Below, in pieces: positions 42,580-51,525 of a stretch of DNA of 64,000 nucleotides; position 1 is the stretch's first letter, and each line of letters starts with the position of its first letter. The DNA lies in the NCBI RefSeq assembly GCF_021391495.1, contig NZ_CP090063.1:4526001-4590000 (forward strand), read 5' to 3'. Under the pieces are notes generated by a model. That model did no database searches. It had not been told where the DNA came from and was given only the letters and a program-made list of their open reading frames with translations. The translations under genes were made by a program, and so were the position numbers. The stretch comes from Amycolatopsis acidiphila (lineage in GTDB: Bacteria; Actinomycetota; Actinomycetes; Mycobacteriales; Pseudonocardiaceae).

Positions 42580-43393
42580 CGCAGCACCTCCAGCGCGGGC
42601 CGCGTGCCGGCGTGCCCGGACGTGGACATGTAGGCGAGGACGTGCTCTGCCGGTCGGTGTGGCTGGCGGAGACCACCTGCAGGTCCGCGGGGAGCGAGGC
42701 CGGGTCACGGCGCGGGCCGGTGAGCAGGTGGTGGCTCGCGAGCAGCTCGTCGACGTCACCGGCGATCCGCACCCGCGAGCCGACCAGCACGACCAGGTGG
42801 TCGCAGACGCGCTCGAGGTCGGCGACCAGGTGCGAGGACAGCACGACACTCAGCTCGTACTCAGCGGCCGCGGCCATCAGTCCCTGCAGGAACTCCCTGC
42901 GGGCCAACGGGTCCACGGACGCGACAGGCTCGTCGAGGATCAGCAGCTCGGGTCGTTTGGCGATGCCGAGGGTGAGCGCGAGCTGGGCACGCTGGCCGCC
43001 GGAGAGCTTTCCCGCCCGCTGCCGCCGATCCAGGCCGAGCCGCTCGACGCGCTCGCGGGCGATCGCGGCGTCCCAGCGCGGGTTCAGCCGCGCGCCCAGC
43101 CGCAGGTGCTCGCCGACGGTGAGCCCGCTGTAAGTGGGCGTGTCCTGGGCGACGAAACCGATCTTGGCCAGCTGCGGCGGCCCGGCGGCGGGACGCTCCC
43201 CGAGCACCTCGATGCTGCCCGAGGTGGGGGTGAGCTGGCCCGCGGCCAGGTTCAGCAGGGTGGACTTCCCGGCGCCGTTGGGCCCGACCAGGCCGACGAC
43301 CCGCCCGGCGGGGATGGCCAGGGTGCAGTCCGACAGTGCCCAGCGGCGGCCGTAGCGCTTGCCCAGCCGCCGGGTCCGCAGCACGGTTGTCAT
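42576..43393 (-). pseudogene. ABC exporter ATPase with damaged C-terminus
   Basis: ATG 43393 opens an intact nucleotide-binding domain: Walker A GPNGAGKST, Q-loop FVAQDTP, signature LSGGQRAQ, Walker B LLILDEPVASVDP, and the His switch VVLSSHLVADLE. After SASHTDR (about 42660) the frame is lost. The family's usual C-terminus reappears one frame over as EHVLAYMS and ends with TGA at 42576. Compared with relatives about 20 residues are missing at the break, suggesting a small deletion. In the unshifted frame translation would run on through the permease. Confidence 0.72.
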
Positions 43394-43656
43394 GCTATTT
43401 CCTCCTCGGCGGCGGCCCGAAAGGTCGCCAGGAACAGGGCTTCGATGCTCTCGTCGTCGAGACCGGCCCGGCGCGCCTTCGCCAGCCGGCGGCGCAGGTC
43501 CTGGCGCAGCGGCCCGTGTGCGGCAAGGGATGCGTCGCTGAGCGTGCGCGTGACGAAGGTGCCCACGCCCGGGCGCGCCGCGACGAGGCCGTCGCGCTCG
43601 AGCTCGCGGTAGGCCTTGAGCACGGTGTTCGGGTTGATCGCCAGCCGCGACACCAC
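43390..43656 (-). pseudogene. GntR (YtrA-type) regulator lacking its N-terminus
   Basis: Only the last 88 residues of a YtrA-type GntR repressor can be read. They begin inside the recognition helix (VVSRLAINPNTVLKAYRELE) and include the wing (ARPGVGTFVTRTL) and the C-terminal helical tail. The first 45 or so residues, including the start and helix 1, are gone. The sequence upstream looks like the operon's original promoter (TTGACA at 43681-43676, then TAGTGG after 17 bases), joined directly to codon about 47. The GTG at 43656 falls inside the -10, so it is not a usable start from that promoter. Confidence 0.7.
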
Positions 43657-43677
43657 TAGGTATAGGCGGGTCCGCTG

Positions 43678-44601
43678 TCAACCGGCGAGGTGATCCTCCC
43701 TGGCCGCGAGAGCAGCTCCCCGTTTCGCGGCCGGGCGGGGATTTCCGCGCCGCGCCAAGGCGAACGCACCGGCGAGGATGAGCACACAGCCCGCCAGCTG
43801 CGGCGGCGACGGGCGCTCGCCGAGCACGAGCGCGCCGAGCAGCACCGACCCGATCGGGGTCAGCAGCAGGAGGACCGCGCCGAGCTGGCTCGGCAGCTCC
43901 GGCGAGCACACCGCGACCAGCAGCCAGCCCACCACCTGCGCGCAGATCGCCGCGGCGGCGAGCCAGCCGAACGACGCGGCGCCCGGGGCGAGGTCGACAC
44001 CGTGCCAGCAGACGCCGACGGCGAGCGACACCACGGCCGCCGACGCCATCACGAGCAGGTAGGGCTGGACCGGCGGCCCGCCCTGCCCGCCGCGGCGCAG
44101 GAGGAACAGGAAGCCCGAGTAGCACACCGCGGCCAGCAGGGCGTGCACCGTCCCCCACGTGGGGTCGGGGCCCGAGGGGGCGTGCCCGACCAGTCCGGCC
44201 GTGAGCACCACGCCCAGCAGCATCACCGGCACGCAGGCGAGGAACCGCCGGGTCATCCGCTCCCGGTCGACCGCCCACGCCAGCACCGGTACCAGCACGA
44301 CCTGCAGGTTCACCAGCACGGTCGACAGGCCCGCGCCCACCTCGAAGATCGCCTGCGTCCACAACAGCATGTCCCCGGCGAAGAACACGCCGGCGAGCAG
44401 GGCGTACAGCGTCGCGCGGCGGGCAGGCGCACCGGCCGTGCGGCGTTCGCGCAGCGCCACGAGCAGCAGTGGCGGAAGCGCGATGACGCAGCGCCAGAAC
44501 GACGCCGTGCCGGGCGAGACGGCCGACAGGCCGATGAGCACCGCCGACGCCGACACGCTCAACGCCGCCGTCGTCATCCCCCACACCGGATGGTTCCGCA
44601 C
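43678..44601 (-). CDS. EamA/DMT family transporter
   Basis: A 307-residue drug/metabolite transporter with ten helices in two EamA repeats. The second repeat contains LLTPIGSVLLGALVLGERPSPPQL, the classical E-R-P motif before the last helices. Substrate unknown; usually small-molecule or amino-acid export. GTG 44601 is divergent from the CGNR regulator gene with 51 bases between starts, suggesting regulation by that protein. Confidence 0.85.
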   Translation of the reverse strand: MRNHPVWGMTTAALSVSASAVLIGLSAVSPGTASFWRCVIALPPLLLVALRERRTAGAPARRATLYALLAGVFFAGDMLLWTQAIFEVGAGLSTVLVNLQVVLVPVLAWAVDRERMTRRFLACVPVMLLGVVLTAGLVGHAPSGPDPTWGTVHALLAAVCYSGFLFLLRRGGQGGPPVQPYLLVMASAAVVSLAVGVCWHGVDLAPGAASFGWLAAAAICAQVVGWLLVAVCSPELPSQLGAVLLLLTPIGSVLLGALVLGERPSPPQLAGCVLILAGAFALARRGNPRPAAKRGAALAAREDHLAG

Positions 44602-44621
44602 GTCCGGGGGCTACCACCGGC

Positions 44622-44653
44622 TCTAACGACCGAAACGCCTTATTCTTGTTAGA
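44622..44653. promoter_or_regulatory. Inverted repeat in the EamA-CGNR divergent promoter
   Basis: TCTAAC (44622-44627) and GTTAGA (44648-44653) are perfect 6-bp arms 20 bases apart. TATTCT (44641-44646), 7 bases before ATG 44653, could be a -10 producing a leaderless regulator transcript. The downstream arm would then cover its start site. Confidence 0.45.
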
Positions 44654-45213
44654 TGAGTTCCGAGCGCCCACTGGTCGGCGGCCATGTCGCGGTCGACCTG
44701 GTCAACACGGTGGCCTGGCGGCTCGACCCGGCCAGGCTCGTCGACGACGTGACCGACCCCGACGCCCTCGTGGCATGGCTGCGGCGGACCGGGTTGGCGC
44801 ACGGGAAGCTCGCGGCGACCGAGCGGACGGTCGAGGAGGTCCGGCGCCTCCGGGAAGACCTCTACGCCGTGCTGTTCGCCTCGATCGAGCAGCGGGACCC
44901 GCCGCCGGAAGCGGCCGAGTCGCTGCGGGCGGCGATGCTGGCGGCGCTGTCCCGGGCGCGAGTGGCGACGATCGTGCCGCTGCGCTGGGAGTTCGAGCCC
45001 GCGCGGCCGGCGGACCTGCCGGTGCTGCTGACGCTGGAGGTCTGGCGGTTCCTGCAGTTCACCGACCTGACCCGGCTGCGCCAGTGCGCCGACGAGGGCT
45101 GCGGCTGGCTGTTCCTGGACGCGAGCAGGAACGGCTCCCGGCGCTGGTGCAGCTCGGCCGACTGCGGCAACCGCGCCCGTGCGCGCCGCCACTACCGGCG
45201 GGCGCGGGCCTGA
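44653..45213 (+). CDS. CGNR zinc-finger / ABATE domain regulator
   Basis: A 186-residue protein with an N-terminal ABATE (stress-regulator) domain (GGHVAVDLVNTVAWRL) and a C-terminal CGNR zinc finger: Cys in LRQCADEGCGWLF, then RRWCSSADCGNRARARRHY. The finger is thought to bind DNA. It is divergent from the EamA exporter, a common pairing in actinomycetes. Confidence 0.88.
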   Translation: MSSERPLVGGHVAVDLVNTVAWRLDPARLVDDVTDPDALVAWLRRTGLAHGKLAATERTVEEVRRLREDLYAVLFASIEQRDPPPEAAESLRAAMLAALSRARVATIVPLRWEFEPARPADLPVLLTLEVWRFLQFTDLTRLRQCADEGCGWLFLDASRNGSRRWCSSADCGNRARARRHYRRARA

Positions 45214-45312
45214 TCCCGGCCGCGCCGAACACGGGATGCCGGCCCTTGGCACTTCCGCCGCCGCGGCGCTGCGGGAGGTGGAAGTGGCCTCGTCCGACGG
45301 TAGCGTGGCCCG

Positions 45313-46656
45313 GTGGACACCTACGACTCCGTTCTCGACGCCATCGGAAGCACGCCCCTGATCCGGCTGACGCGGATCGCCCCACCGGGTGGCGCGCCGG
45401 TCTACGCCAAGGCGGAGTTCTTCAACCCGGGCGGCAGCGTGAAGGACCGGGCGGCGCTGTCGATGGTGCGGGCGGCCCGCGACGCCGGCACCCTCGTGCC
45501 CGGCGGGCGCATCGTCGAGGGCACCTCGGGCAACACCGGCATCGGCCTCGCGGTCGTCGCCGCGCAGCTCGGGCATCCGCTGACCGTCGTGGTCCCGGAC
45601 AAGACCAGCGGCGAGAAGATCGCGGCGCTGAAGGCCTATGGCGCCGACGTCCTGGTGACCGCCGGCGGGGTGCCGTCGGACCATCCCGAGCACGTGCGGC
45701 AGCTGGCCCGCCGGATCGCGGACGAGACCGGCGGATGGCTCGCCGACCAGTACGACAACCCGGCCAACCCCGCCGCGCACCGGGAGTACACCGGGCCGGA
45801 GCTGTGGGCGCAGACCGGGGGCCGCCTCACGCATTTCGTCGCCGGGGTGGGCACCGGGGGCACGATCAGCGGGACCGGGGGCTACCTCAAGCAGGTCAGC
45901 GACGGGCGGGTCCGGGTGATCGGCGCGGACCCCGAGTACTCGGTCTACGGCGGTGGCGACGGCAGCCCGTACTTCGTAGAGGCGATCGGGCACTACGTCC
46001 ACCCCGAAACCCGGGAGGACCAGTGGCCGCTGTCGTACCACCGGGAGGTCGTGGACGAGTTCGAGCGCATCGGGGACCGCGAGTCCATCCTCGCCGCCCG
46101 CCGCCTCGCCCGCGAGGAAGGGCTGCTGGCCGGCGGTTCGGCCGGGACCGCGCTCGCCGCGGCCCTGCGGGTCGCCGCCCGGCTGGGCCCGGACGACCTC
46201 GTGGTGGTGCTGCTGCCGGACACCGGGCGCGGCTACCTCAGCAAGTACTTCGACGATGACTGGTTGCGCCGCAACGGTTTCCTCGAGGAGCCCGAGGGCG
46301 CGACGGTCGGGGCGGCGATCGGCCGCGCCGCGCCGCCGCTACCGGCGCTGCCCGCGACGGCGACCGTCGCACAGGCGCGAGCGCTCGTCTCGGACGCGCC
46401 GCTGCCGGTGTTCCTCCCCCGGCCGAAGCCCGCGGGACCGCCCGCGGCGGCCGAGGTGCTCGGCACCCTGCGGGTGGAGCCCACGTGGGACCCGGCGGAC
46501 CCGGTGTCGTCGCACCTGCTCGCCCCGCTGCCGACGGTGGGCATCGGCGAGGACGCGGGGGAAGCGCTGGCCCGCGTCGGTTCCGGCGAATGGGCCTGGG
46601 TGCTGCTCGACGGCCGCATCACCGCCGCGGTGCACCGCGACCAGCTCAAGGCCTGA
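45313..46656 (+). CDS. Cystathionine beta-synthase-like PLP enzyme
   Basis: A 447-residue fold-type II PLP enzyme. The PLP Lys is in NPGGSVKDRAAL (Lys44), the phosphate-binding loop is GVGTGGTISG, and the substrate loop is EGTSGNTGIG. The C-terminal 120 residues form a shortened, degenerate CBS-like region (ATVAQARALVS...WVLLDGRITAAVHRDQL). It condenses serine or acetylserine with a thiol. The full regulatory CBS pair is not obvious, so it may respond poorly to S-adenosylmethionine. GTG 45313. Confidence 0.87.
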   Translation: MDTYDSVLDAIGSTPLIRLTRIAPPGGAPVYAKAEFFNPGGSVKDRAALSMVRAARDAGTLVPGGRIVEGTSGNTGIGLAVVAAQLGHPLTVVVPDKTSGEKIAALKAYGADVLVTAGGVPSDHPEHVRQLARRIADETGGWLADQYDNPANPAAHREYTGPELWAQTGGRLTHFVAGVGTGGTISGTGGYLKQVSDGRVRVIGADPEYSVYGGGDGSPYFVEAIGHYVHPETREDQWPLSYHREVVDEFERIGDRESILAARRLAREEGLLAGGSAGTALAAALRVAARLGPDDLVVVLLPDTGRGYLSKYFDDDWLRRNGFLEEPEGATVGAAIGRAAPPLPALPATATVAQARALVSDAPLPVFLPRPKPAGPPAAAEVLGTLRVEPTWDPADPVSSHLLAPLPTVGIGEDAGEALARVGSGEWAWVLLDGRITAAVHRDQLKA

Positions 46657-46748
46657 GGCCCGGCCGACCGCACAGCTTCGCGACCGAAGCACCCCTGGTC
46701 ACGGCTCACATCCCGCCCTCCCGATAGCAGCGGGTGACCGCTTGCGCA

Positions 46749-46761
46749 GTGCAGATTGCAC
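46749..46761. promoter_or_regulatory. Short inverted repeat upstream of the XRE gene
   Basis: GTGCA-GAT-TGCAC, arms of 5 bp, 110 bases before the XRE start. Possible autoregulatory site. Confidence 0.3.
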
Positions 46762-46870
46762 CGCCAGCACCCGCAAGCCGCGCCCATGCCGGTCATTACA
46801 CCCTTGCCCGGATCTCGCCGATCAGGGAGGATTCGACGGTTGCCGCAGGTCAGGAGGGGCGGGTGGACGC

Positions 46871-47764
46871 GTGACTGTTGCCGCATCGTCGGCGAGCACG
46901 CCGATGGGCCGCAAACTGCAACTTGCGGCACTACTTCGTCGCCTTCGCGAGCAGGCGCAGTTGACGCAGCGTGACGCCGGCGCTGCGGTCTGGCCGCAGT
47001 CGAGCCCGGGCAGCGTGCAGAACAAGGTCGCCCGGCTCGAAAGCGGAGACACCGGGATCGCGCTGGCGGACCTGCACCGGCTGCTCGGGGTGTACGGGGT
47101 GACCGACGGGGCGGTCACCGACCTCGCGTTCTTCCTGCAGGCGGCGCCGTCGCAACGCGGCCGGTGGAGCGGCTACCGCGCGGTCTACGACGACGCGGCC
47201 CGCCGGTACATCGACCTCGAGGAGGACGCGCGGCTGATCCGCTTCGTCGCCACCGAGCAGGTGCCGGGCCTCCTGCAGAGCCCCTCGTACCTGCGCGCCG
47301 AGTTCGGGACGGCGGTCTCGCCGGCACTGCGGGCCCGGCAGGGCCGCCAGCAGGCCGTGCTGTTCCGGGAGAACCCGGCCGACTTCTACGCGGTGCTCAG
47401 CGAGTCCTGCGTCCGCCGCGTACAGGGCGACCACGCCGTGATGCGGGAGCAGATCGAGCACCTGCTCGCGCTGTCGCGGCAGCCGCACATCACCATCCAG
47501 ATCGTGCCGTTCGCCTCCCGCCCGACGCCGATCGCCGCGACCGGGATGCTCGAACGGTTCGCGCTGCTGCGCCTGGCCGCGCCCGGGGTGCTCGGCGAGC
47601 TGCCGGAGTACCTGGACTACGCGTTCAACCGAACCGGTACGGAGCTGAACTGGAGCGACAACGTGCGGCGGTACGAAATACTCTGGAGCCAGGCCACCGG
47701 CGCGGCGCTGACCCCCAGCGAAACCCGGTCCTTCCTCACCACGGCATTGCGCGATTTCCACTGA
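46871..47764 (+). CDS. XRE family HTH protein with DUF5753
   Basis: A 297-residue regulator. The XRE-type HTH is at about residues 17-75 (LRRLREQAQLTQRDAGAAV, KVARLESGDTGIALADL). The DUF5753 domain follows (YIDLEEDARLIRFVATEQVPGLLQSPSYLRAEF, EQIEHLLALSRQPHITIQIVP). GTG 46871 lies 11 bases after AGGAGGGG; ATG 46904 is an alternative. Such proteins normally pair with a small DUF397 protein, not seen here. Instead a DUF574 methyltransferase starts 22 bases downstream. Confidence 0.88.
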   Translation: MTVAASSASTPMGRKLQLAALLRRLREQAQLTQRDAGAAVWPQSSPGSVQNKVARLESGDTGIALADLHRLLGVYGVTDGAVTDLAFFLQAAPSQRGRWSGYRAVYDDAARRYIDLEEDARLIRFVATEQVPGLLQSPSYLRAEFGTAVSPALRARQGRQQAVLFRENPADFYAVLSESCVRRVQGDHAVMREQIEHLLALSRQPHITIQIVPFASRPTPIAATGMLERFALLRLAAPGVLGELPEYLDYAFNRTGTELNWSDNVRRYEILWSQATGAALTPSETRSFLTTALRDFH

Positions 47765-47785
47765 ACCGGCAGAAGGCGGTACTCG

Positions 47786-48634
47786 ATGTCCACCATCGGC
47801 GAAAGCTCCCGCAAGGTCCGCACCCAGGCCACCGCGGCCGGGGTGTACGAGTGGTTCCTCGGCGGCCGGTACAGCCAGGAGGCCGACGCGAACGCGGCGA
47901 TCGCGAGCCAGCGGACCTTCCCGCTGCTGTCGCGGACGATGCGGTACAACCGGCAGTTCCTGCAGCGGGTGGTGCGCCACCTCGTCGGCGAAGGGGTCCG
48001 GCAGTTCCTCGACCTGGGCTCGGGGTATCCCAGCTCGGGGAACGTGCACGAGGTGGCACAGGAGCTCGCGCCCGGCGCACGGGTGGTGTACGTCGACTAC
48101 GAGCCGGACACCGTCGAGGTCAGCCGCTCGATCCTCGCCGCCAACCCCGACGCCACCTGCGTCCTGGGCGATGTCCGGAGTCCCGGTGAGGTGCTCGCGA
48201 ACCCGGAGGTGCGGGAGCTGCTTGACTTCGACGAGCCGATCGGGCTGCTGATGATCGCGGTCCTGCACTTCCTGCCGGACACCGACGCGATCACGCGGCT
48301 CGTGCGCCGGTACTCCGACGCCCTCGCGCCGGGCAGCTACCTCGCGATCAGCCATGGCCTGGTCGCTTCGGGCCGGGTGCGCGAGATCCAGTCGGAGGCC
48401 ACGAAGGTGTACAACCACACGGTCAGCGAGAACGGCTATACCCGTAGCCTCGCCGAGATCGAGCAGCTGTTCGGCGGGATGGCGATGGTGCCGCCGGGGG
48501 TCGTGCTCGCGACCGACTGGCACCCCGACGACCCGGACCACCACCACGACGACGAGGACGAGGCGAGCGCCATCCTGGCCGGCGGGGTGGGCCGGGTCGA
48601 GCGCCGTCTCACGAAGGGATCCGGCGCGTCCTGA
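47786..48634 (+). CDS. SAM-dependent methyltransferase (DUF574)
   Basis: A 282-residue class I methyltransferase of the DUF574 family. The start VYEWFLGGRYSQEADANAA is characteristic, motif I is FLDLGSGYPSSGNVHE, and later LMIAVLHFLPD. A His/Asp-rich segment (HPDDPDHHHDDEDE) near the C-terminus is unusual and could bind metal. These enzymes are abundant in actinomycetes beside XRE-DUF5753 regulators; their substrate is unknown. Its 3' end overlaps the convergent MFS gene by 26 bases. Confidence 0.88.
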   Translation: MSTIGESSRKVRTQATAAGVYEWFLGGRYSQEADANAAIASQRTFPLLSRTMRYNRQFLQRVVRHLVGEGVRQFLDLGSGYPSSGNVHEVAQELAPGARVVYVDYEPDTVEVSRSILAANPDATCVLGDVRSPGEVLANPEVRELLDFDEPIGLLMIAVLHFLPDTDAITRLVRRYSDALAPGSYLAISHGLVASGRVREIQSEATKVYNHTVSENGYTRSLAEIEQLFGGMAMVPPGVVLATDWHPDDPDHHHDDEDEASAILAGGVGRVERRLTKGSGAS

Positions 48635-49841
48635 CCTGTTCGACCACGAGGGCCGCCGCGGCGATCAGCATCAGCGCCGTCGCGTAGACGAGCGCCGTGG
48701 AGCGGAGGCCGAAGGCCGTGGTCGCCAGGCCCGCCGCCACGGCGGGCAGGCTGAACGCCACGTACGAGATCACGTACGCCACCGCGAACAGCTCGCCCCG
48801 CTCCGCGGGCGCCGAGATCCGCACCACGGTCCCGAAGCCGGCGAGCGCCGAAGCCCCGAAGCCCGTTCCCGCCACCAGCGTGCCCACGATGCCGAGCGCG
48901 ACCGAACCACCGGAGATGCCGGCCAGGGTGACCGCGAGCCCCGTCGCCAGCAGCGCAGCCCCGGCACGCAGGATCTTCTGCACCGGGCGGTTCCGCAGCA
49001 GGAACGTCGTCATCGCGCCGGTCCCGCACAGCAGTGTCACGACGAGTCCGCCGATCAGGTGGTTGGTCAGGCCGAACAGCCCCGCCGCCACCGACGGCCC
49101 GAGCGAGAGGTACAGCCCGCCGAGGGACCAGCTCGCGATCAGGATCGGGACGAGCGCGAAGAACTCGGTGCGCAGCCGGGCCGGCACGCCGAGCCGCGGC
49201 AACAGCGACCGCAGCCCACCGGGACGCCGCGCCGAAGTCTCGGGCATCGCGGCGACGATCGCCACGGCGAGCACCATCGCACCCAGCAGCAGCGCGAACA
49301 CCAGATGCGTCGGCGAAGGCGCGAACTGGATCAGCGCGCCACACCCCAGCGCACCGAGCGCCAGCCCGCTGGTCGGCGCGATGCCGTTGACGACGCCGGC
49401 GCGTGCCGGCCGGTGCGGTGGGTTGAGGTCGACGAGCGTCGCGGCCATGGTCGTCATCGCGGCGCCGGTCGCGACACCCTGCACCAGCCGCGCGAGGAAC
49501 AGCACCGACACGTCCCCGGCGACGAGGAACAACACGAGCGCCACCGCCTCCAGGGCGATCGCGGAGGCCAGCACCGGCCGTCGGCCGACGTGGTCGGACA
49601 GTGCGCCCAGCACGAGCAGCGAAACGATCAGCCCGAGCACGTACACCGCGAACACAGCGGTGAGCGTGGTGGCGGAGAAATCCCAGTTCTGCTGGTAGAC
49701 GACGTAAAGCGGAGACGGCGCGCTCGAGGCCGCCATGAACAGCACGAAGATCGCCGCGATCGCCACGAACGTGACGGCGTGCGGCAGGCGTCTCGGCAGT
49801 GCGGCAGGCGCCGGCAGCACGGCGACGGGTGACTCGGACAA
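48609..49841 (-). CDS. MFS transporter
   Basis: A 410-residue major facilitator with 12 helices. Motif A reads LGALSDHVGRRPVL; the N-terminal half has LFLARLVQGVATGAAM. The probable start is TTG 49841, 6 bases after GAGGAG; the TTG further upstream has no such site. It is divergent from a TetR gene at 49923, so TetR-regulated efflux is likely. Substrate unknown. Confidence 0.87.
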   Translation of the reverse strand: MSESPVAVLPAPAALPRRLPHAVTFVAIAAIFVLFMAASSAPSPLYVVYQQNWDFSATTLTAVFAVYVLGLIVSLLVLGALSDHVGRRPVLASAIALEAVALVLFLVAGDVSVLFLARLVQGVATGAAMTTMAATLVDLNPPHRPARAGVVNGIAPTSGLALGALGCGALIQFAPSPTHLVFALLLGAMVLAVAIVAAMPETSARRPGGLRSLLPRLGVPARLRTEFFALVPILIASWSLGGLYLSLGPSVAAGLFGLTNHLIGGLVVTLLCGTGAMTTFLLRNRPVQKILRAGAALLATGLAVTLAGISGGSVALGIVGTLVAGTGFGASALAGFGTVVRISAPAERGELFAVAYVISYVAFSLPAVAAGLATTAFGLRSTALVYATALMLIAAAALVVEQVRTRRIPS

Positions 49842-49863
49842 GACCCACTCCTCAAAAAGCAAT

Positions 49864-49909
49864 GATCAGTGCGTTAGCACACCATAGCGCAAAAGCAGCG
49901 ATCGGTGCG
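49864..49909. promoter_or_regulatory. Candidate TetR operator between MFS and TetR genes
   Basis: GATCAGTGCG (49864-49873) and GATCGGTGCG (49900-49909) are direct repeats matching at 9 of 10 bases, 36 bases apart. The first overlaps an inverted repeat GTGC-GTTA-GCAC (49869-49880). Both lie in the 81-base divergent promoter. Confidence 0.45.
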
Positions 49910-49922
49910 ATAAAGTGGTGTC

Positions 49923-50474
49923 ATGGCCGTCACCACGAACACCACCAGGCCGGGCGGACGGTCGGCACGGGTGCGCGCGGCCGTGCACCGCGCCGTCGAG
50001 GAGCTGCTGGCCGAGAACCCGGCGGAAGCGGTCACCCTGCCGCTCATCGCGACCCGCGCCGGCGTGCACCCGACCACGGTCTACCGCCGCTGGGGCTCCC
50101 TCGCGGACCTGCTGAACGACGTCGCGACGAGCCGGTTCAGCGGGGACATAGTGGTGCCCGACACCGGCGACCTGCGCGAGGACCTGGAGCGCTGGGCGAT
50201 CGCCGTGGCCACCGACCTGGCCGACCCGGACGTGCTCGCGCTGATGCGCGCGACGCTCGGCGCCTGCCCCGAAGGCGGCAGCGCGTGCGTCACCGACCGG
50301 CACGCCCAGCTCGAGGCGATGCTCGAACGCGAGCGGGCACGTGGCGGCGCGGCGCCGGGCGTCGAGGCGGCCGCCGACGCGCTGCTCGGGCCGCTGTACT
50401 ACCGCGCCGTGTTCACCGGCCAGGTGGTCGAACCGGATTGGGTGCGCGGGCTGGTGCGTGCGCTGCTGACTTGA
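49923..50474 (+). CDS. TetR family regulator
   Basis: A 183-residue TetR repressor with HTH ALAENP-type first helix then LPLIATRAGVHPTTVYRRWGS. The C-terminal ligand domain has DLADPDVLALMRATLGAC and ALLGPLYYRAVF, of the TetR_C_16-like kind. ATG 49923; GATAAA 10-15 bases upstream could be the -10 of a nearly leaderless mRNA. Divergent from the MFS gene, the expected target. Confidence 0.88.
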   Translation: MAVTTNTTRPGGRSARVRAAVHRAVEELLAENPAEAVTLPLIATRAGVHPTTVYRRWGSLADLLNDVATSRFSGDIVVPDTGDLREDLERWAIAVATDLADPDVLALMRATLGACPEGGSACVTDRHAQLEAMLERERARGGAAPGVEAAADALLGPLYYRAVFTGQVVEPDWVRGLVRALLT

Positions 50475-50523
50475 CCTGGAGCGCACTTCAGGTTCGAGAC
50501 TGGACGGCGTGGACGGACGAGAC

Positions 50524-51441
50524 ATGCACCAGATCGAAGTCGCCGCCTTCGGCGGGCCCGAGGTTCTGCGAGTCAGGCATGTCCCCGGGCCGGAACCGGG
50601 GCCGGGCCAGGTCGCGATCGACGTCGCGGCGGCCGGCGTCCTCGGGGCCGACCTCGTGCTCCGAGGACGCCGCGGCGCGGCCGAGCCTCCGTACGTGCCG
50701 GGCACCGGCGTGGCAGGCCGGGTGAGCGCGCTCGGCGAGAGCGTGCCGGCCGCGTGGCTCGGCAGGCGGGTGCTGGCCGAGCCGGTCGGCGGCGGCTACG
50801 CCGAACGGGTCCTCGCCGCGGAGTCCGGGCTGATCGCCATTCCCGACGCGGTGCACGAGCAGGAGGCGATGGCCCTGCTGCACGACGGCAGCACCGCGCT
50901 GGCGCTGCTCGACGCCGCCGAGGTCCGAAGTGGAGAGTCGGTGCTCGTGCTGCCTGCCGCGGGCGCGCTCGGGAGCCTGCTCGTGCAGCTGGCGCACGCC
51001 GCCGGGGCACGCGTGGTCGGCGCGGCCCGCGGCCGGACGAAACTAGAACTGGCCGAGGCCCTCGGCGCCGACGTCGTCGTCGACTACAGCGAGCCGGGCT
51101 GGGCCGAGAAGGCCGGGTACGCGGACGTCGTCTTCGACGGCGTCGGAGGCGAGATCGGCCGGGCCGCGTTCGAGCGCGCGAAGAGCCGGTTCGCCGGCTA
51201 CGGCTGCGCGGGCGGCAACCGGGCGGACATCCCGCCCGGCGAGGGGCGCGGGGTCACGGTGCTCGGGATCGACCGGCTGAGCGGGCTCGCCCCGGACCGC
51301 GTGGCGCGGATCCTGCGTGAAGCCGCGCTGGGCCGGGTCGTCCCCCTCATCGGGCAGACCTATCCCCTGGTGCGCGCCGCCGAGGCGCACGCGGCGATCG
51401 AGTCGCGGCGGGCGATCGGGAAGACGCTTTTGCTGACCTGA
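50524..51441 (+). CDS. Zinc-binding-dehydrogenase-like quinone oxidoreductase (MDR)
   Basis: A 305-residue medium-chain dehydrogenase/reductase of the quinone oxidoreductase type. The N-terminus reads VAAFGGPEVLRVRHVP, the core GTGVAGRV, and the cofactor fold LVLPAAGALGSLLVQLAHAAG. No structural zinc cysteine cluster is visible, fitting NADPH:quinone reductases. ATG 50524 is preferred to GTG 50509. Substrate unknown. Confidence 0.87.
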   Translation: MHQIEVAAFGGPEVLRVRHVPGPEPGPGQVAIDVAAAGVLGADLVLRGRRGAAEPPYVPGTGVAGRVSALGESVPAAWLGRRVLAEPVGGGYAERVLAAESGLIAIPDAVHEQEAMALLHDGSTALALLDAAEVRSGESVLVLPAAGALGSLLVQLAHAAGARVVGAARGRTKLELAEALGADVVVDYSEPGWAEKAGYADVVFDGVGGEIGRAAFERAKSRFAGYGCAGGNRADIPPGEGRGVTVLGIDRLSGLAPDRVARILREAALGRVVPLIGQTYPLVRAAEAHAAIESRRAIGKTLLLT

Positions 51442-51525
51442 GCCGGGTTTCTCCGGGTCCTGTCACATCTCGCGGGGCTGTTCCGTCAAGCAGGTGTAAG
51501 CACCGGCAACGGCGAAGGAGCCCTC

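Noticed and set aside
41546..44671. Single 1041-codon minus-strand frame
   Set aside because: It joins an out-of-frame shadow of EamA, the ATPase and part of the permease only because of frameshifts and high GC; it is not one protein.
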